64,000 nucleotides of DNA from Symbiodinium natans (GCA_905221605.1 CAJNDS010002757.1:306001-370000); one strand, 5' to 3'; counted from the stretch's first letter, positions 22,465 to 29,633 are shown. Notes: a model not told the origin generated them from the letters alone. Numbers and translations are program-made.

Positions 22465-24310
22465 ATGTATATATATATATATATATATGTATATGCCTAG
22501 TTGCTCGTCTGTAGTACGTCCCTGCCCATCGAAACTACCAATCGGATCTTCTTTGCTTGAAAATGCCATGTGCGCGTGGCATTTTCTGGTGCGATGTTCT
22601 CTCCCACAGGGTCTTCGCTAGGTTTTCAATGAGTTCGCAAGGCTTTTCATCCATGATTTGGCTTGGTTTCCCATGCTCCGCACACAAGAGACGCCGAACC
22701 CAAACCCGAATTTCTGAAGCACTCTGTGCGCTTCACAAAGGACCTTCACAAACTCGTCTGTGGAGATCCGTGAAGTTCTGTGAAGTTCTGTGAAGTTCTG
22801 CGACGTTCTGTGAAGTTCTGTGAAAACCTGTGCAGGCCTCCGCAAGCCAGAAATCGCAGGCGTTGAGCCCACACAAACACCCGTGCTGCTAGATGCTCCG
22901 GGCTCTTGTTCCACTCTCCAATTCGCTTGGTTTTCACAAAAACCAATCGGGCCAGCCCGAACATACCTACGGGGACCACTCCGCCAATAGGATTCCTTGT
23001 TTTTGATTTGGATGAGGAACCGGAAATTTTCGGAGACCCCCCTGTTCACGGAACTACACGGAAAGCCGATTCTATATGTTGCATCATATTGCATCTACCC
23101 TGTTCCCACACGTACCAAGCAAAAGCCTCCCCCCCCCTTGGTCACGATGGGCTGCTTATGTTTCGGGACACAAAGAGCAGATGCTCCCTGGTACGAGCGT
23201 TTTGGGCTGTAGAGCTTATGAACCTCACAGCCGGCGCCCTTCCGAGCCCCACACGCCCACAAGCATGTTGGGACTTGACGGCCAAGACTGCAACACGAAG
23301 GCCTCCCGGAGCTCCTTGACCTCGGTGCCCTCGGTGCCCTCGGTGTCCTCCGTGCCTTGGGTGCCTTGGGTGCCCTCGGCGTCGCGCACCTCCGTGTCGC
23401 CAGCGACCGTGTCGCCAACGGCTTGGGGGGCCTCGGGGGTGTCGGCGGCGACTTGGGGGGCCTCGGTGGCGTCGGCTCTTGCAGGGAAGCCGATGAGCTC
23501 CAAGACCTCGTGGTTCGGTGCCAGCTTGGCTGCCGCCTCCAGGAAGTTGGCCAAGGGCTCCAAGCCCAAGGACTTGGCGACCTGGGCCCGCGTCTGTCTC
23601 TTGGCCTTGAAAGGGGCCCACAAGGCATCGATGTCCTCCACACTCTCGGCCTGCAGTAGACTCTGGCCGAGATCTGGATTGAGGTGCCTGCCCCGTTGAA
23701 GGGCCAGTGCCACCCGGGCACGCTTGGTTTCCAGGTCCTTCACGCGGCTCAGCTCGCGCTCCACCCTGCGCAAGTCCTCCTCGTTCATGGAGCCCGTCTG
23801 CTCCTTCCGGTACCGGGCGATGAACGGCAGAGTACTGCCTTCCTGGAAGAGGCGCACGGCGCCCGCGACGTGCGCCTTCTCCAAGCCGAGCTGGCCTGCG
23901 ATCCACGCCGCCTCATCCTTCTGGATGCGCGACTGTTCTCCCAGCACTTTCTGGGCATCGGCGATGTTGGGGGAGCCGTTCTCGGAACTCTCCCAGGCCT
24001 CGCCAGCAGCTGGGACGTTTTCATCCGCCCCATCCTTTCTGGCGCTCTTTGCTTTGGCTTTAGGCTTTCCAGGCATGCGTACTTTGGCCTTCGCTTTGGC
24101 CTTCGCTTTGGCCTTCGCTTTGGCCTTCGCTTTGGCCTTGGCTTTGGCCTTGGCCTTGGCCAACGCAGGGCCTGCTTTTGCTTTGGGTGTGGCTTTCAAC
24201 AGCTTCGCCTTAGCTCCTGCTTTGGCTGTCGGCTTGCTCGGTTTGGGAACGGGCGGATTTTCCGAGCTTGCCGTAGCAGCCTCAGCCTGCCAGGTGCAGT
24301 CTCTGCTTGA
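12290..24310 (-). CDS. tex: Tex-type transcription accessory protein, multi-exon gene (overall span)
   Basis: Exon-like blocks in the expected order of bacterial Tex lie along the minus strand: lysine/alanine-rich leader and Tex N-terminal domain (E1), linker helices (E2-E5), YqgF/RNase H-like domain (E6), helix-hairpin-helix domain (E7, E8), a short linker (E9, E10) and an S1 RNA-binding domain (12.3 kb). Tex proteins bind nucleic acid and act in transcription or RNA processing; related proteins occur in algae. Several boundaries fit GT-AG (E4/E5, E7/E8) and others need GC or GA donors, which dinoflagellates use. The 4.9 kb between E10 and the S1 exon contains the intact channel 2 gene on the same strand. 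The true 5' end and the last coding exon after S1 were not found. That S1 belongs to this gene is inferred from order and strand. Confidence 0.7.
12418..12515. repeat. Degenerate TTTAGGG/TTTAGGGG tract
   Basis: A mix of 7- and 8-mers (TTTAGGGG, TTCAGGG, TTTCGGG) immediately beside the Tex S1 exon. On the sense strand its last units provide the exon's 3' splice-site region. Confidence 0.85.
12792..12888. mobile_element. CTATA-family MITE or introner-like element, copy A
   Basis: AT-rich 97 bp element with imperfect inverted ends (CTATACTCCCCT and AAGGGGGATATAG). It is related to the intron-forming copy at 27194-27286: both share CTCTTGG, CCAAGGGGGATATAG and the AACCTTAATA motif. No clear target duplication is seen here. 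Confidence 0.65.
12998..13072. repeat. Degenerate TTTAGGG/TTCAGGG tract
   Basis: Roughly ten heptamers with TTCAGGG and CTTGGGG variants. A poly-G run follows at about 13128-13141. Confidence 0.85.
13803..13860. repeat. Interstitial TTTAGGG tract
   Basis: About eight clean heptamers. The same place in copy 1 (near 4171, TGATCGAAAGGATCAGGACC) reads straight through with only AAA between the matching flanks, so the array sits at a precise insertion point. Confidence 0.95.
14884..16809 (-). CDS. Voltage-gated cation channel with two voltage sensors and one pore (copy 2)
   Basis: A 641-codon intronless paralogue of the channel at 5098-7002 with the same order: coiled coil, first sensor without pore, second sensor, S5-pore-S6 and EF-hand-like tail. 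The second sensor through C-terminus is almost identical to copy 1. The coiled coil and first sensor differ more, and the S3-S4 loop of sensor 2 has GHSNASHKS in place of MDAKDSDKS. The frame extends upstream to MQERRERREQ, but copy 1 has a stop at the matching place, so the conserved MSAD methionine is the likelier start. It lies between two groups of Tex exons on the same strand. Confidence 0.9.
   Translation of the reverse strand: MQERRERREQLKFGARAACRVLACGSVEEISAIDQEPSMSADSRTARAGSKYLLAEVEEEENVDEIQATLNQLEQDREELVVELSRWQARAERVEKDIRTLDARAESLKQKLETIARLEAEPGADEVPPGPECLYFVDGNAFNFLSILIVFMNVVVMVGKHVWDPMIKISGELWCLDQSFLIFYVLELALRFGLWQQKLLFHRPLSRTWPYWLDVVIVGVSILEQWVLPFFTDHEGIGALRILRVFRFIRVLRVCSKLDKAADWAENDYFVAFIMGVIFLNCIMMGVQEDFPDLSCWVYFENFFLGIFLFELLIRVCHFGCRFFYDDQWAFNWLDFIIVAGGCIDQWFMPLYKLMTSEAGHSNASHKSLGNVMNMLRMLRLVRLLRLVRLVRAIPPLYNLLTGIIAAMQGMAWLLLLTMSVIYIIALVCMKLLGKDGLVTAGDSDEIRGVFPSVGKTMWVLFMAMNGDPTGMQPLFDAYPATLVFAAGYMIFTSFAILSVLTGVVADKMASAADEHDKEVEEAETKKRDEFLKKALDKAFSSVTDGRDDMSFKDYQALLGKDDVCEEMCEILDMDKDELLAAWEGFPKESKQAYNEHYEMVARESFVDSLMKAHGSVDLLSVTRVYQKLARIEKALRVPTS
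17281..17333. repeat. Interstitial TTTAGGG tract
   Basis: Seven heptamers between the channel 2 upstream flank and Tex exon E10. Confidence 0.95.
17365..17460 (-). CDS. tex: Tex linker exon (E10)
   Basis: The minus strand reads ETLADLCGALANAHSQASLD then PRPPFF. This aligns with the segment before S1 in Tex proteins (TLxDILxEL, DPRPxF). Telomere-like tracts lie on both sides in the same orientation. Confidence 0.55.
17461..17526. repeat. Interstitial TTTAGGG tract
   Basis: About nine heptamers, some TTTGGGG variants, directly adjoining Tex exon E10. Confidence 0.95.
17585..17680 (-). CDS. tex: Probable Tex exon (E9)
   Basis: The minus strand encodes TLLELARDAAVAAELGLGPA in an open frame. 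It sits where the helical segment after the HPES motif belongs. The duplicated copy at 8240-8345 is frameshifted, as expected for part of the Tex pseudogene. Similarity alone is weak; placement and the decayed partner are the support. Confidence 0.4.
17681..17762. repeat. Interstitial TTTAGGG tract
   Basis: About 11 perfect heptamers. Confidence 0.95.
17763..18668. other. Tex intron interior, no gene recognised
   Basis: Mixed sequence with a poly-C patch near 18441-18450 and overlapping short frames on the plus strand. Treated as intron. Confidence 0.45.
18669..18740. repeat. Interstitial CCCTAAA tract
   Basis: About ten heptamers in C-rich orientation. It is the counterpart of 8771-8858. 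Confidence 0.95.
18929..19135. repeat. Poly-G, (CATA)n and (TA)n compound microsatellite
   Basis: A run of about 22 G (18929-18950), about 40 CATA units (18957-19120) and a TA run (19121-19138), all within a Tex intron. The left duplicate lacks it. The CATA array keeps frames open on both strands, but these are repeats only. Confidence 0.95.
19215..19325 (-). CDS. tex: Tex exon E8
   Basis: An exon of 37 codons from VGKRTFEQAAGFLRVYAG to IHPESCADDF. This is the hallmark Tex segment after the helix-hairpin-helix repeats (FEQAAGFLRI, NPLD, HPESY). The boundaries fit GCCCAG|GC and GACTTT|GTACAT, with GACTTC|GTAATT in the left duplicate, so the donor GT is conserved. Confidence 0.85.
19414..19507 (-). 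CDS. tex: Tex exon E7 (helix-hairpin-helix)
   Basis: Encodes VSGLSSGLARSIVSYRSDIG then QFKSRADLLSVR, matching the Tex HhH segment (VSGL, IVxYRxxxGxFxSRxxLLxV). The acceptor is CCAAG|GTGTCG and the donor GTGC|GTGG. Joining to E8 gives LLSVRVGKRTFEQ in frame, as in the family. Confidence 0.85.
19859..20944 (-). CDS. tex: Tex exon E6 (YqgF/RNase H-like domain)
   Basis: A long exon starting after GGCAG with KKCLSLSFAI. It carries the helical segment (ALEDAYKRLLLPFLEREW), then the YqgF-type core: [80 protein letters not shown] and [11 protein letters not shown]. These are the most conserved Tex motifs. A lineage-specific insert rich in E, A, P and Q (PEDGGDLAEAERPQKRQRA) separates strands of the fold. 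The exon ends near ILEHAAWI with a possible GT donor, or a GC donor three codons earlier. Confidence 0.9.
21038..21080 (-). CDS. tex: Tex exon E5 (short)
   Basis: Encodes VKPHQFLAVQRG. With E4 it gives PLRQVKPHQFLAVQRG, matching the Tex motif PLRxIPSHRxLAxxRG. The acceptor is CGGCAG|GTGAAG. The donor is unclear and would need GA or GC. Confidence 0.7.
21185..21259 (-). CDS. tex: Tex exon E4
   Basis: Encodes ARRRGEADPEEQFKTYWEF then SAPLRQ, matching the Tex segment before the HRxLA motif (KFxDYFDFSEPLR). The boundaries fit TCCAG|GCTCGC and GCCAG|GTGGCC. The intron upstream of it holds a G-rich run on the plus strand (21279-21309). Confidence 0.75.
21905..22080 (-). CDS. tex: Tex exon E3
   Basis: Encodes FEAARDILAEQFAHRGDVRQ and LARSMLESKATVVS. 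This matches the Tex helical region ARDILAExIxxxxxxRxxLR with VSK. Boundaries are approximate. Confidence 0.7.
22157..22232. repeat. (CA)n and CACCCG-type microsatellite
   Basis: A CA dinucleotide run followed by interrupted CACCCGCACACG units in the intron between Tex E2 and E3. Confidence 0.9.
22260..22350 (-). CDS. tex: Tex exon E2
   Basis: Encodes GQTLEEAAAHFITAEVPNVE then AVLKAA, matching the Tex segment EAAxxFVxxxVPDxEAALxGA. With E3 this restores the family pattern EAVLKAA...ARDILAE. Confidence 0.65.
22430..22495. repeat. (TA)n-(GT)n-(TA)n microsatellite
   Basis: Alternating purine-pyrimidine tract in the intron between Tex E1 and E2. The composition could favour Z-DNA or cruciforms. 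Confidence 0.95.
22496..23250. other. Intron of Tex with a decamer repeat
   Basis: Contains seven or so copies of a TGTGAAGTTC decamer at 22768-22830, with single variants such as TGCGACGTTC. Frames through it on the minus strand are repeats (ELHRTSQNFT) and are not considered coding. Confidence 0.6.
23260..24310 (-). CDS. tex: Tex exon E1 (lysine/alanine-rich leader and Tex N-terminal domain)
   Basis: A basic leader with repeated AKAKAK (about 24075-24200) is followed by the Tex N-terminal domain: AAWIAGQLGLEKAHVAGAVR, LFQEGSTLPFIARYRKEQTG, LRRVERELSRVKDLETKRAR, AESVEDIDALWAPFKAKRQT and LGLEPLANFLE. These match the bacterial pattern (VxLLxEGxTVPFIARYRKExTG, LExLYLPYKPKRRTRAxxA, GLEPLA). The C-terminal part is a low-complexity EGT/APQA spacer. 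No ATG opens the frame upstream of the domain before the in-frame stop near 24313, so the start is probably in an unseen upstream exon. The Lys/Ala repeats could be a nuclear-targeting or DNA-binding tail. Confidence 0.85.
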
Positions 24311-25230
24311 ATTCTAAATGCTCATCCGGCTTTCCCCACATGGTTGTAGGCAGTTAATTAACAGACACGACAGGCGCATTGTCACAACGCAAGGCAAGAA
24401 CACTTCTCAAGCCTCCTCCATCTTGCATGGTGTTTTCGCCTTCGCAATCTTCTTACACGTTGCCTTTGGAGCAGGAGCTGCACGCTTACCTGGCAGGTGG
24501 CACATGCTCTTCAGCAGCAGGTGACGTTTCAGTCTGTGGGAACAGCGGCTGCCAGCTGGACAGGCGTCACCACCCTCAGAGTAAGACTACCACCGTCGTC
24601 CAGATCAGCACAGTCATCGATACAGCTCTACTATGCTCTGCTGTTACTGCTGGCTGAGGAGTGCAAGAAACAACCCGATAAGCATCCAAGTCAGGGCTCA
24701 GAACAAGCTGTATATATATATATATATATATTGTTAATATATAGTGCTCATCTATATGCATATGTATATATAAATTATACAAAACAAAGCCTGTAACGAA
24801 AAGCCCGCTGCAGACTCCTGCTGCCCAGCCGCTCCCTGCATGGATGGAGCGCTTCAGGCTCAAACGCTTCTGCCGGCTGGGTACCTCAGCTTGCGCTGCA
24901 TGCAGCAATGCCTTTGCTTGGTCTGTGCATCCAGTGAGCTCATGATTTCAGCGTCAGACAACGAACCGTGACAAGTCCTGGCTCATGCAGCTCAAACACC
25001 AGACGGGGCGTGGGCATTGTACTAACGACAATCTCATCATCAGCAGCAGCAGCAGCAGCCACTGAATCTGACGATGCCGGGTCCATGGCGCTCCAGCTCG
25101 CAAGGAAGCAACTAAAGTCACGGCTTCCAAAGCCTAAACCCCGGCCTGGAAGCCCTGTAAACCTTGAACCCTTTAAAACACCGAAACCCTTATCAGGTAT
25201 ACACCGGGAAAGTTGAAAGGGTATATCCGA
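24311..25230. other. No gene recognised
   Basis: Contains a TA-rich microsatellite (24711-24772), a CAG run (25034-25050) and no coherent coding frame. It probably contains the 5' end or promoter of the Tex gene. Confidence 0.45.
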
Positions 25231-25231
25231 C

Positions 25232-25594
25232 TCAGGATTCTGGTGTCAAACCTGTTGAAGGCTGAGGGGCTAGGAGGACCATGCATTGATCATGAGGAGG
25301 TGTTGGAACACTTGGTCTTGTCAATGCTGCTTCTACCTGCAGGCAGGAAACGGGCATTTGCAGCCCAACATCCGGACGAAGTAACGTAAAGCCCGCAGCC
25401 AGAGGCACAGCGTCTTGGGGTAGAGTATTCAGACTGCCCAGCCAATGAATGTAGTTCCTTTTCTGGGGGGCTTGAATTCTTATGGTATTCTGGAACGACA
25501 ATTGGACGAGGTCGCCACTCAAAGTACGAATCCGAAGGAGGACTCTTTCTGCCTCTTTGTCCCTGCACTGCGCTCCGTGTCCGTCGCCACACAT
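25232..25594 (-). CDS. Hypothetical protein fragment
   Basis: A 120-codon frame. LLRIRTLSGDLVQLSF resembles the start of the ubiquitin-like modules that open many dinoflagellate DUF4116-type proteins, but the rest matches nothing recognised. It could be a 5' exon, or chance. Confidence 0.3.
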   Translation of the reverse strand: MCGDGHGAQCRDKEAERVLLRIRTLSGDLVQLSFQNTIRIQAPQKRNYIHWLGSLNTLPQDAVPLAAGFTLLRPDVGLQMPVSCLQVEAALTRPSVPTPPHDQCMVLLAPQPSTGLTPES

Positions 25595-25670
25595 GGCTCG
25601 AATGCTGCAATGCGGCCAAGTTAAATACCATGGCCCAAGTAACAGCTCAAAATATTACATAGTGTTGGTT

Positions 25671-25752
25671 TGTGGGGAATGGGGGAATGAGGTACCCTGC
25701 ATAATTCCTGAAAGGGGTAGGGCCTGACTCCCTCATTCCCTGCTATCCCACA
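25671..25752. mobile_element. GGAATGAGG-family MITE, copy A
   Basis: An 80 bp element with inverted ends (TGTGGGGAATGGGGGAATGAGG and CCCTCATTCCCTGCTATCCCACA). A second copy lies at 38603-38690. Both are followed by CAGTAAG. Confidence 0.7.
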
Positions 25753-26392
25753 GTAAGAATACCCAGCACTGCAACACTCCAGATCATCTAACTGCATCGG
25801 ACACTCAAAGGCCGGTGGCGGGTCGCGGACCCATCTCCAGCTTCGTGAGTGTCAGGCTCCGGCGTTGCGCAATCGTTGCCACGGATTTTTTTTGCCACCC
25901 GTCTAGCCATGCTCCACGGGGCAACTGAAGAGGGAATGCTGTGACCACGGTTTAGGGTTTCGGGTTTAGGGATTAGGGTTCAGGGTTTGGGGTTCCGTGT
26001 GCGCCGGATTCAAGAAATGCCACCCGAGTTGGAATGTACACGGTGGCCTTTTACCCCTGGCTGACGCATCAAGGTGGTCAGCAATCGCACACTTGGAATT
26101 CAACCACTCGCGAGTCTCACTGCTTGGACGAGTGGGTTCTGAAGCCTTAGCTTCTAGGCGAAGGACCCTTCTTTGCCTGAATCCTTTTGAGCCTCAAAGC
26201 TGCCTCTTCATGCTAGGACCCTGAACCCATAAAACCCTAAACTTCAAAGCATGCAAAGCATTGTGACACGTTGGTCTCAGCGCCTACAGGAGCTTCGACC
26301 CTGATTCAAGCTCTCACCCGAGCCTTTCGGCATCTTTCAGTCTTCCAACCCCGAAATCTCAGTCTCGAACCCACCTTCCCCTGAAAACGGTT

Positions 26393-26450
26393 TAGGGTTT
26401 AGGGTTTAGGGTTTAGGGTTTAGGGTTTACGGTTTAGGGTTTAGGGTGCA
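26393..26450. repeat. Interstitial TTTAGGG tract
   Basis: Eight heptamers with one TTTACGG variant. Confidence 0.95.
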
Positions 26451-26571
26451 TCCACCACCGAAAATCAGGACTCAACCTTCAAAGCAGGGTTGAGATCTTC
26501 AACTTTCGGGCCAGGGGCCCCGGAGCCGCAGCAACCCCAAGCCCAGGCAAACCCCCCCAAAAACCCTAAAC

Positions 26572-26630
26572 TCAACCCTAAACCCTAAACCCTAAACCCT
26601 AAACTCTAAACCCTAAACCCTAAACCCTAA
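26572..26630. repeat. Interstitial CCCTAAA tract
   Basis: Eight heptamers in the opposite orientation to the tract at 26393, directly adjoining an exon-like segment. Confidence 0.95.
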
Positions 26631-26631
26631 G

Positions 26632-26712
26632 TGCTTCTGAGACCGGCGAGCTGCTCCGCTGCTCCGGAGTCCTTCCGCGCCTCCTCTGAGACGTCCTCGG
26701 GCCTGGGTTCGG
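26632..26712 (-). CDS. Exon-like fragment, unidentified
   Basis: The minus strand encodes RPEDVSEEARKDSGAAEQLA then GLR in open frame with GC-rich third positions. It ends where the CCCTAAA array begins. No family recognised. Confidence 0.35.
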
Positions 26713-26756
26713 GCCGAACCCAGCACAAGCCCTCAACCCTGAGCTAGCGACAACTC

Positions 26757-26866
26757 ATATAGGGGTCGGAATAATTGCTCATATGGTGTTCTCTTGTGGT
26801 CCCTTTATAAATATACTAGAGTCAACCACAAAACCCTCTTCTATTTATTAAGGCCCCTATATTTGT
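26757..26866. mobile_element. ATATAGGGG-family MITE, copy A
   Basis: An AT-rich element with inverted ends (CATATAGGGGTC and GGCCCCTATATTTG). About 45 bp (TAGGGGTCGGAATAATT and GTGTTCTCTTGTGGT) is shared in reverse orientation with 44935-45012. Confidence 0.6.
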
Positions 26867-27029
26867 GCTGGAGCTTCTCGATCGCAAGACCGTCCCAAGG
26901 AGCTGCACGTGAAGCAGCGCCCCATCCGTGCCCGCCGGGATACGCCGCCTCTTGCTCGCCTCTTGCTTCTTTGGGGTTAGCAAACAACAATGCGCTGAGA
27001 CTGAGTTGAAACCTTTCTCATCTGCGATT

Positions 27030-27095
27030 TGTTTAGGGTTTGGGGTTTAGGGTTTAGGGTTTAGGGTCTAGGGTCTAGGGTCTAGGGTCTAGGGT
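27030..27095. repeat. Telomere-like tract with TCTAGGG variants
   Basis: TTTAGGG units pass into a homogenised run of TCTAGGG, showing local spread of a variant heptamer. Confidence 0.9.
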
Positions 27096-27099
27096 GCTT

Positions 27100-27445
27100 C
27101 ATTTTATGTGAATTATTTGTTTATGCTGTTGTTTCAAGCTGTAATCATGGTGCATCCAGGCAGGGGCGCTCTCCGACAGGGTCTCAGGGCTGAACCTATA
27201 CTCCCCTTCGAACCTAATATAGTTGTTAATCTCCTCTTGGATTTTATATAAAAAAGTAAAAAAAAAACCAAGGGGGATATAGGAACTCCCGGAAAACGGG
27301 ACCCTGGGATCGAAAACCTTCTGAAGGCGCCTTGACAGGGGTGGAGAGATCCTGGGACTCGAAGCGCAAGTGGGGCTCCAGGCGCTTGAGCGAGGTCTCC
27401 TCCACCCTCCTTTGCTTGGGTGCTTCATACAACTTCGCGGAATTT
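27100..27445 (-). CDS. Small unidentified gene interrupted by an introner-like element
   Basis: Two coding parts flank a repeat. The upstream exon (about 27440-27287) encodes EAPKQRRVEETSLKRLEPHL, RFESQDLSTPVKAPSEGF and RSQGPVFRE. The downstream part (about 27193-27101) encodes FSPETLSESAPAWMHHDYSL and a basic tail ending in a stop. Removing 27194-27286 as a GT-AG intron (GGGA|GTTCCT and GTATAG|GTTCAG) joins the frames. No known domain. The protein is basic and polar, without membrane segments. Confidence 0.45.
27194..27286 (-). mobile_element. CTATA-family introner-like element, copy B
   Basis: On the minus strand this runs from CTATATCCCCCTTGG to CTTCGAAGGGGAGTATAG-type ends, imperfect inverted repeats, and is flanked by GTTC on both sides. 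The left GTTC supplies the GT donor and the element's own end supplies the AG acceptor. Excision leaves one GTTC and restores the frame. The related copy is at 12792-12888. Confidence 0.65.
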
Positions 27446-27850
27446 TAGGCAAACTTTTTACGTGCTTGAGTTGGTTGGACATGGCAGGAGCTAGGCATGT
27501 TGAGTCCAATGGCTCTCGTCCCACACGCTCGACACTTCTACTTTCTACCCGGCTGTCTAGTCCATCTTTCCCTGCCTCTCTCTCCCTCTCTCTCCCTCTC
27601 CCTCGCTCTATCACTCCCTGTCACTGCGTCTCCTAAGCCCACAACGACGAACGCTGCGCCCTTTTCAGTATGCTGGGGGCTCCCCCTACAAAGACAGGCC
27701 AGCCGGCCAGCATAAACTGCGCCCGGCCAGGCCCACGTTACTTGGTACTGGGTTTCCGACTGAAAGCATGTTGAGTCCCAATCTTTTTAAGTAGGGGCTA
27801 CTGCTGATAATCCGAATTTTGGAAAGAAGCACATGATGAGGAAGTAGGGG
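27446..27850. other. No gene recognised
   Basis: A CT-rich patch (27570-27610) and a near-direct repeat GTAGGGGCTACTGCTGAT at 27791 and 27844 are the only structures seen. Confidence 0.5.
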
Positions 27851-28909
27851 CTACTGCTGATGACTAGATATAACTAGCATCAGAAAAGTTCTCCTCAAGA
27901 CTGCTCCAAGCATCGATGTCCTGAGTGCTTCAACTCCACCCCGAGGCGGTGTGCTGGGGCTTTCCCGGTTGGCTTCCTTGGCTTCTGGCTGACAAAGTTG
28001 CAGGAGGCGTGCCGCAACCTCTGCTGGTGACTCACACACGCAGTCACCATCCGGATCCCTGGCAGACTCCTCCAGCAGACTGGCTAGAAGTTGAAGTTCC
28101 TCTGGCCCCATGTGAAGGCCCGTGTGATCTGCACCCTGCGAGGACTCTTGAAATGGCGCCCAAATATCGTCGAGGTCCTCTGCTGTGCCTGCTCTCAGAA
28201 GCTGCATCTGCCTCTCCGGGGTGAGTTGGCCACGCCTTTGGAGTTCGAGCGCCATGTGCCTTCGCCTCTGCTCCAGGGCGAGTCCACGCTTCATCTCCCT
28301 CTCCACGAAATGCAACGCCTCCTCTGTCATGCATCCAGTCAGCTCCTTGCGATAGAAGGCGATGAAATGAACGGAGGTTCCCTCCTGGAGAAGCTGGAGG
28401 GCATTCTCCACGTAGCCTCGATCAAGAGAGACTTGCTGCGAGACCCAGCCAGCCAGGTCCATCAGCACAGGCGGCTTGCCTCCAAGCAACTCCTCCATCT
28501 CCGCAACACTGGGGAAGGAGTCCCATGAGTCCCCAAATCCCTCAGCCCAACCTTCCTCCTTTGCTTCCCTGGAGCCGGGGCCGTCAGCCGCTTCCACGTT
28601 AAAGGCTCGGGGGCCGGGGCGAGCTTTGGCCTTGGACTTGGCGCCCCTGGCGCGAGCTTTCGCGACTTGCTCCGACAGCGGTGCGCCGGCCTCAGGATGC
28701 CAAACAGGTTTTTGCTTAAGAAGGGTCTGCCTCAAGGAGCCTGCTCTGAAGACTAGTGGACTTTGTCTCGGGCAGCTTTTTTGGGGGGTTTTCTGTAAGG
28801 CAGCAGAGACTGGAGTTTGCCGAGCATCCTTCGCTGCAAGGGTTGCAGGCTCCTCACCTGAACACTCACAGCCCCGCACGTTTAGGGCTTTAGGCTCATA
28901 AGGGTCCAA
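27851..28909 (-). CDS. Second, divergent Tex N-terminal domain protein (partial)
   Basis: A 352-codon frame. A basic, low-complexity leader (KARARGAKSKAKARPGPRA) precedes a Tex N-terminal domain: LAGWVSQQVSLDRGYVENAL, QLLQEGTSVHFIAFYRKELTG, FVEREMKRGLALEQRRRHMA, GTAEDLDDIWAPF. The order matches exon E1 of the gene at 24.3 kb, but identity is low. FIAFYRKELTG replaces FIARYRKEQTG, losing a conserved Arg. No YqgF, HhH or S1 exons were found between here and 24.3 kb, so it is a truncated paralogue or a gene reduced to the N-domain. The Met at 28909 is the only evident start, with a telomere-like tract directly upstream. Confidence 0.65.
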   Translation of the reverse strand: MDPYEPKALNVRGCECSGEEPATLAAKDARQTPVSAALQKTPQKSCPRQSPLVFRAGSLRQTLLKQKPVWHPEAGAPLSEQVAKARARGAKSKAKARPGPRAFNVEAADGPGSREAKEEGWAEGFGDSWDSFPSVAEMEELLGGKPPVLMDLAGWVSQQVSLDRGYVENALQLLQEGTSVHFIAFYRKELTGCMTEEALHFVEREMKRGLALEQRRRHMALELQRRGQLTPERQMQLLRAGTAEDLDDIWAPFQESSQGADHTGLHMGPEELQLLASLLEESARDPDGDCVCESPAEVAARLLQLCQPEAKEANRESPSTPPRGGVEALRTSMLGAVLRRTFLMLVISSHQQ

Positions 28910-28911
28910 GA

Positions 28912-28952
28912 GGGTTTAGGGTTTAGGGTTTAGGGTTTAGGGTATAGGGCAA
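28912..28952. repeat. Interstitial TTTAGGG tract
   Basis: Five heptamers just upstream of the divergent Tex-like frame. Confidence 0.9.
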
Positions 28953-29288
28953 GGGTTTTAGGGCTCAAGCCTAGCTGGGCGAAATGCTCTCAAAGTTTAA
29001 GGCTCGTGCGGCCGTCCACCGGCGCCTCCACCACAGGGGCCTCAGTCACCAAACCCCCCCCAAAAAACCCTACAAACCCAGCAGAACCCTCCATAAACCC
29101 GAAGGGAGCTCCGTTAAACTCGACAGACCCAGCACTGGGCTCCACACCTCACTTCCCAGTCTGCTGCCATCCATCGCTGCAAGGAAACACACTTCCCAAC
29201 GCGCGCCCGGGATGAGACTGAAGCAGCACGTTTCCAAGTCAACCAACGCGTCGGCTTGAGGCTTGAGGGCTTTTGGTTTGCCAGGGTT

Positions 29289-29337
29289 TAGTTTTTTTGT
29301 TTTTTTTTTTTTTTTTTTTTGGGGGGGGGGGGGGGGT
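29289..29337. repeat. Poly-T/poly-G homopolymer block
   Basis: About 30 T interrupted once by G (29290-29320), followed by about 16 G. Confidence 0.95.
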
Positions 29338-29366
29338 TGAGGGGTTGAATAGGTTTAGGCTCGGGC

Positions 29367-29633
29367 TCACAAGCCGTAAGCAGTCAAACAATTCTTGAAA
29401 CTGGGCTGCTCTGTCCCAGATTCACAATGCCTGCACAATGCTTGCACAATGCCTGCTGCACAATGCCTGCAGATGCCTGCAGCCTCCCCTTGCAGGCTGT
29501 GTAGGATCCCATGCCTCTGCTCCACTAGGCCCTCAAACCCTCGAGCTGAGACGACGACAGGGCTGCCTTCAGCATGGCCTTGAGATCTAACGACGCTGGC
29601 ATTTGCACCTTTCTGGCAGCTCAGGATTGGCAC
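29367..29633 (-). CDS. Hypothetical frame, weak
   Basis: An 88-codon open frame. Part of it is an imperfect repeat of CACAATGCCTGC (29427-29480). A second frame in the same place encodes LDLKAMLKAALSSSQLEGLR, which looks more protein-like. The correct frame is not decided. Confidence 0.2.
   Translation of the reverse strand: MPILSCQKGANASVVRSQGHAEGSPVVVSARGFEGLVEQRHGILHSLQGEAAGICRHCAAGIVQALCRHCESGTEQPSFKNCLTAYGL

Noticed and set aside
22618-23094. Frame with repeated ELHRTSQNFT
   Set aside because: Encoded by a TGTGAAGTTC decamer repeat in an intron; not a protein repeat family.
23220-24310. Calling the Tex-domain gene a bacterial contaminant
   Set aside because: The domains are split over many short exons with spliceable boundaries, and lie among host repeats and a duplicated eukaryotic channel gene.
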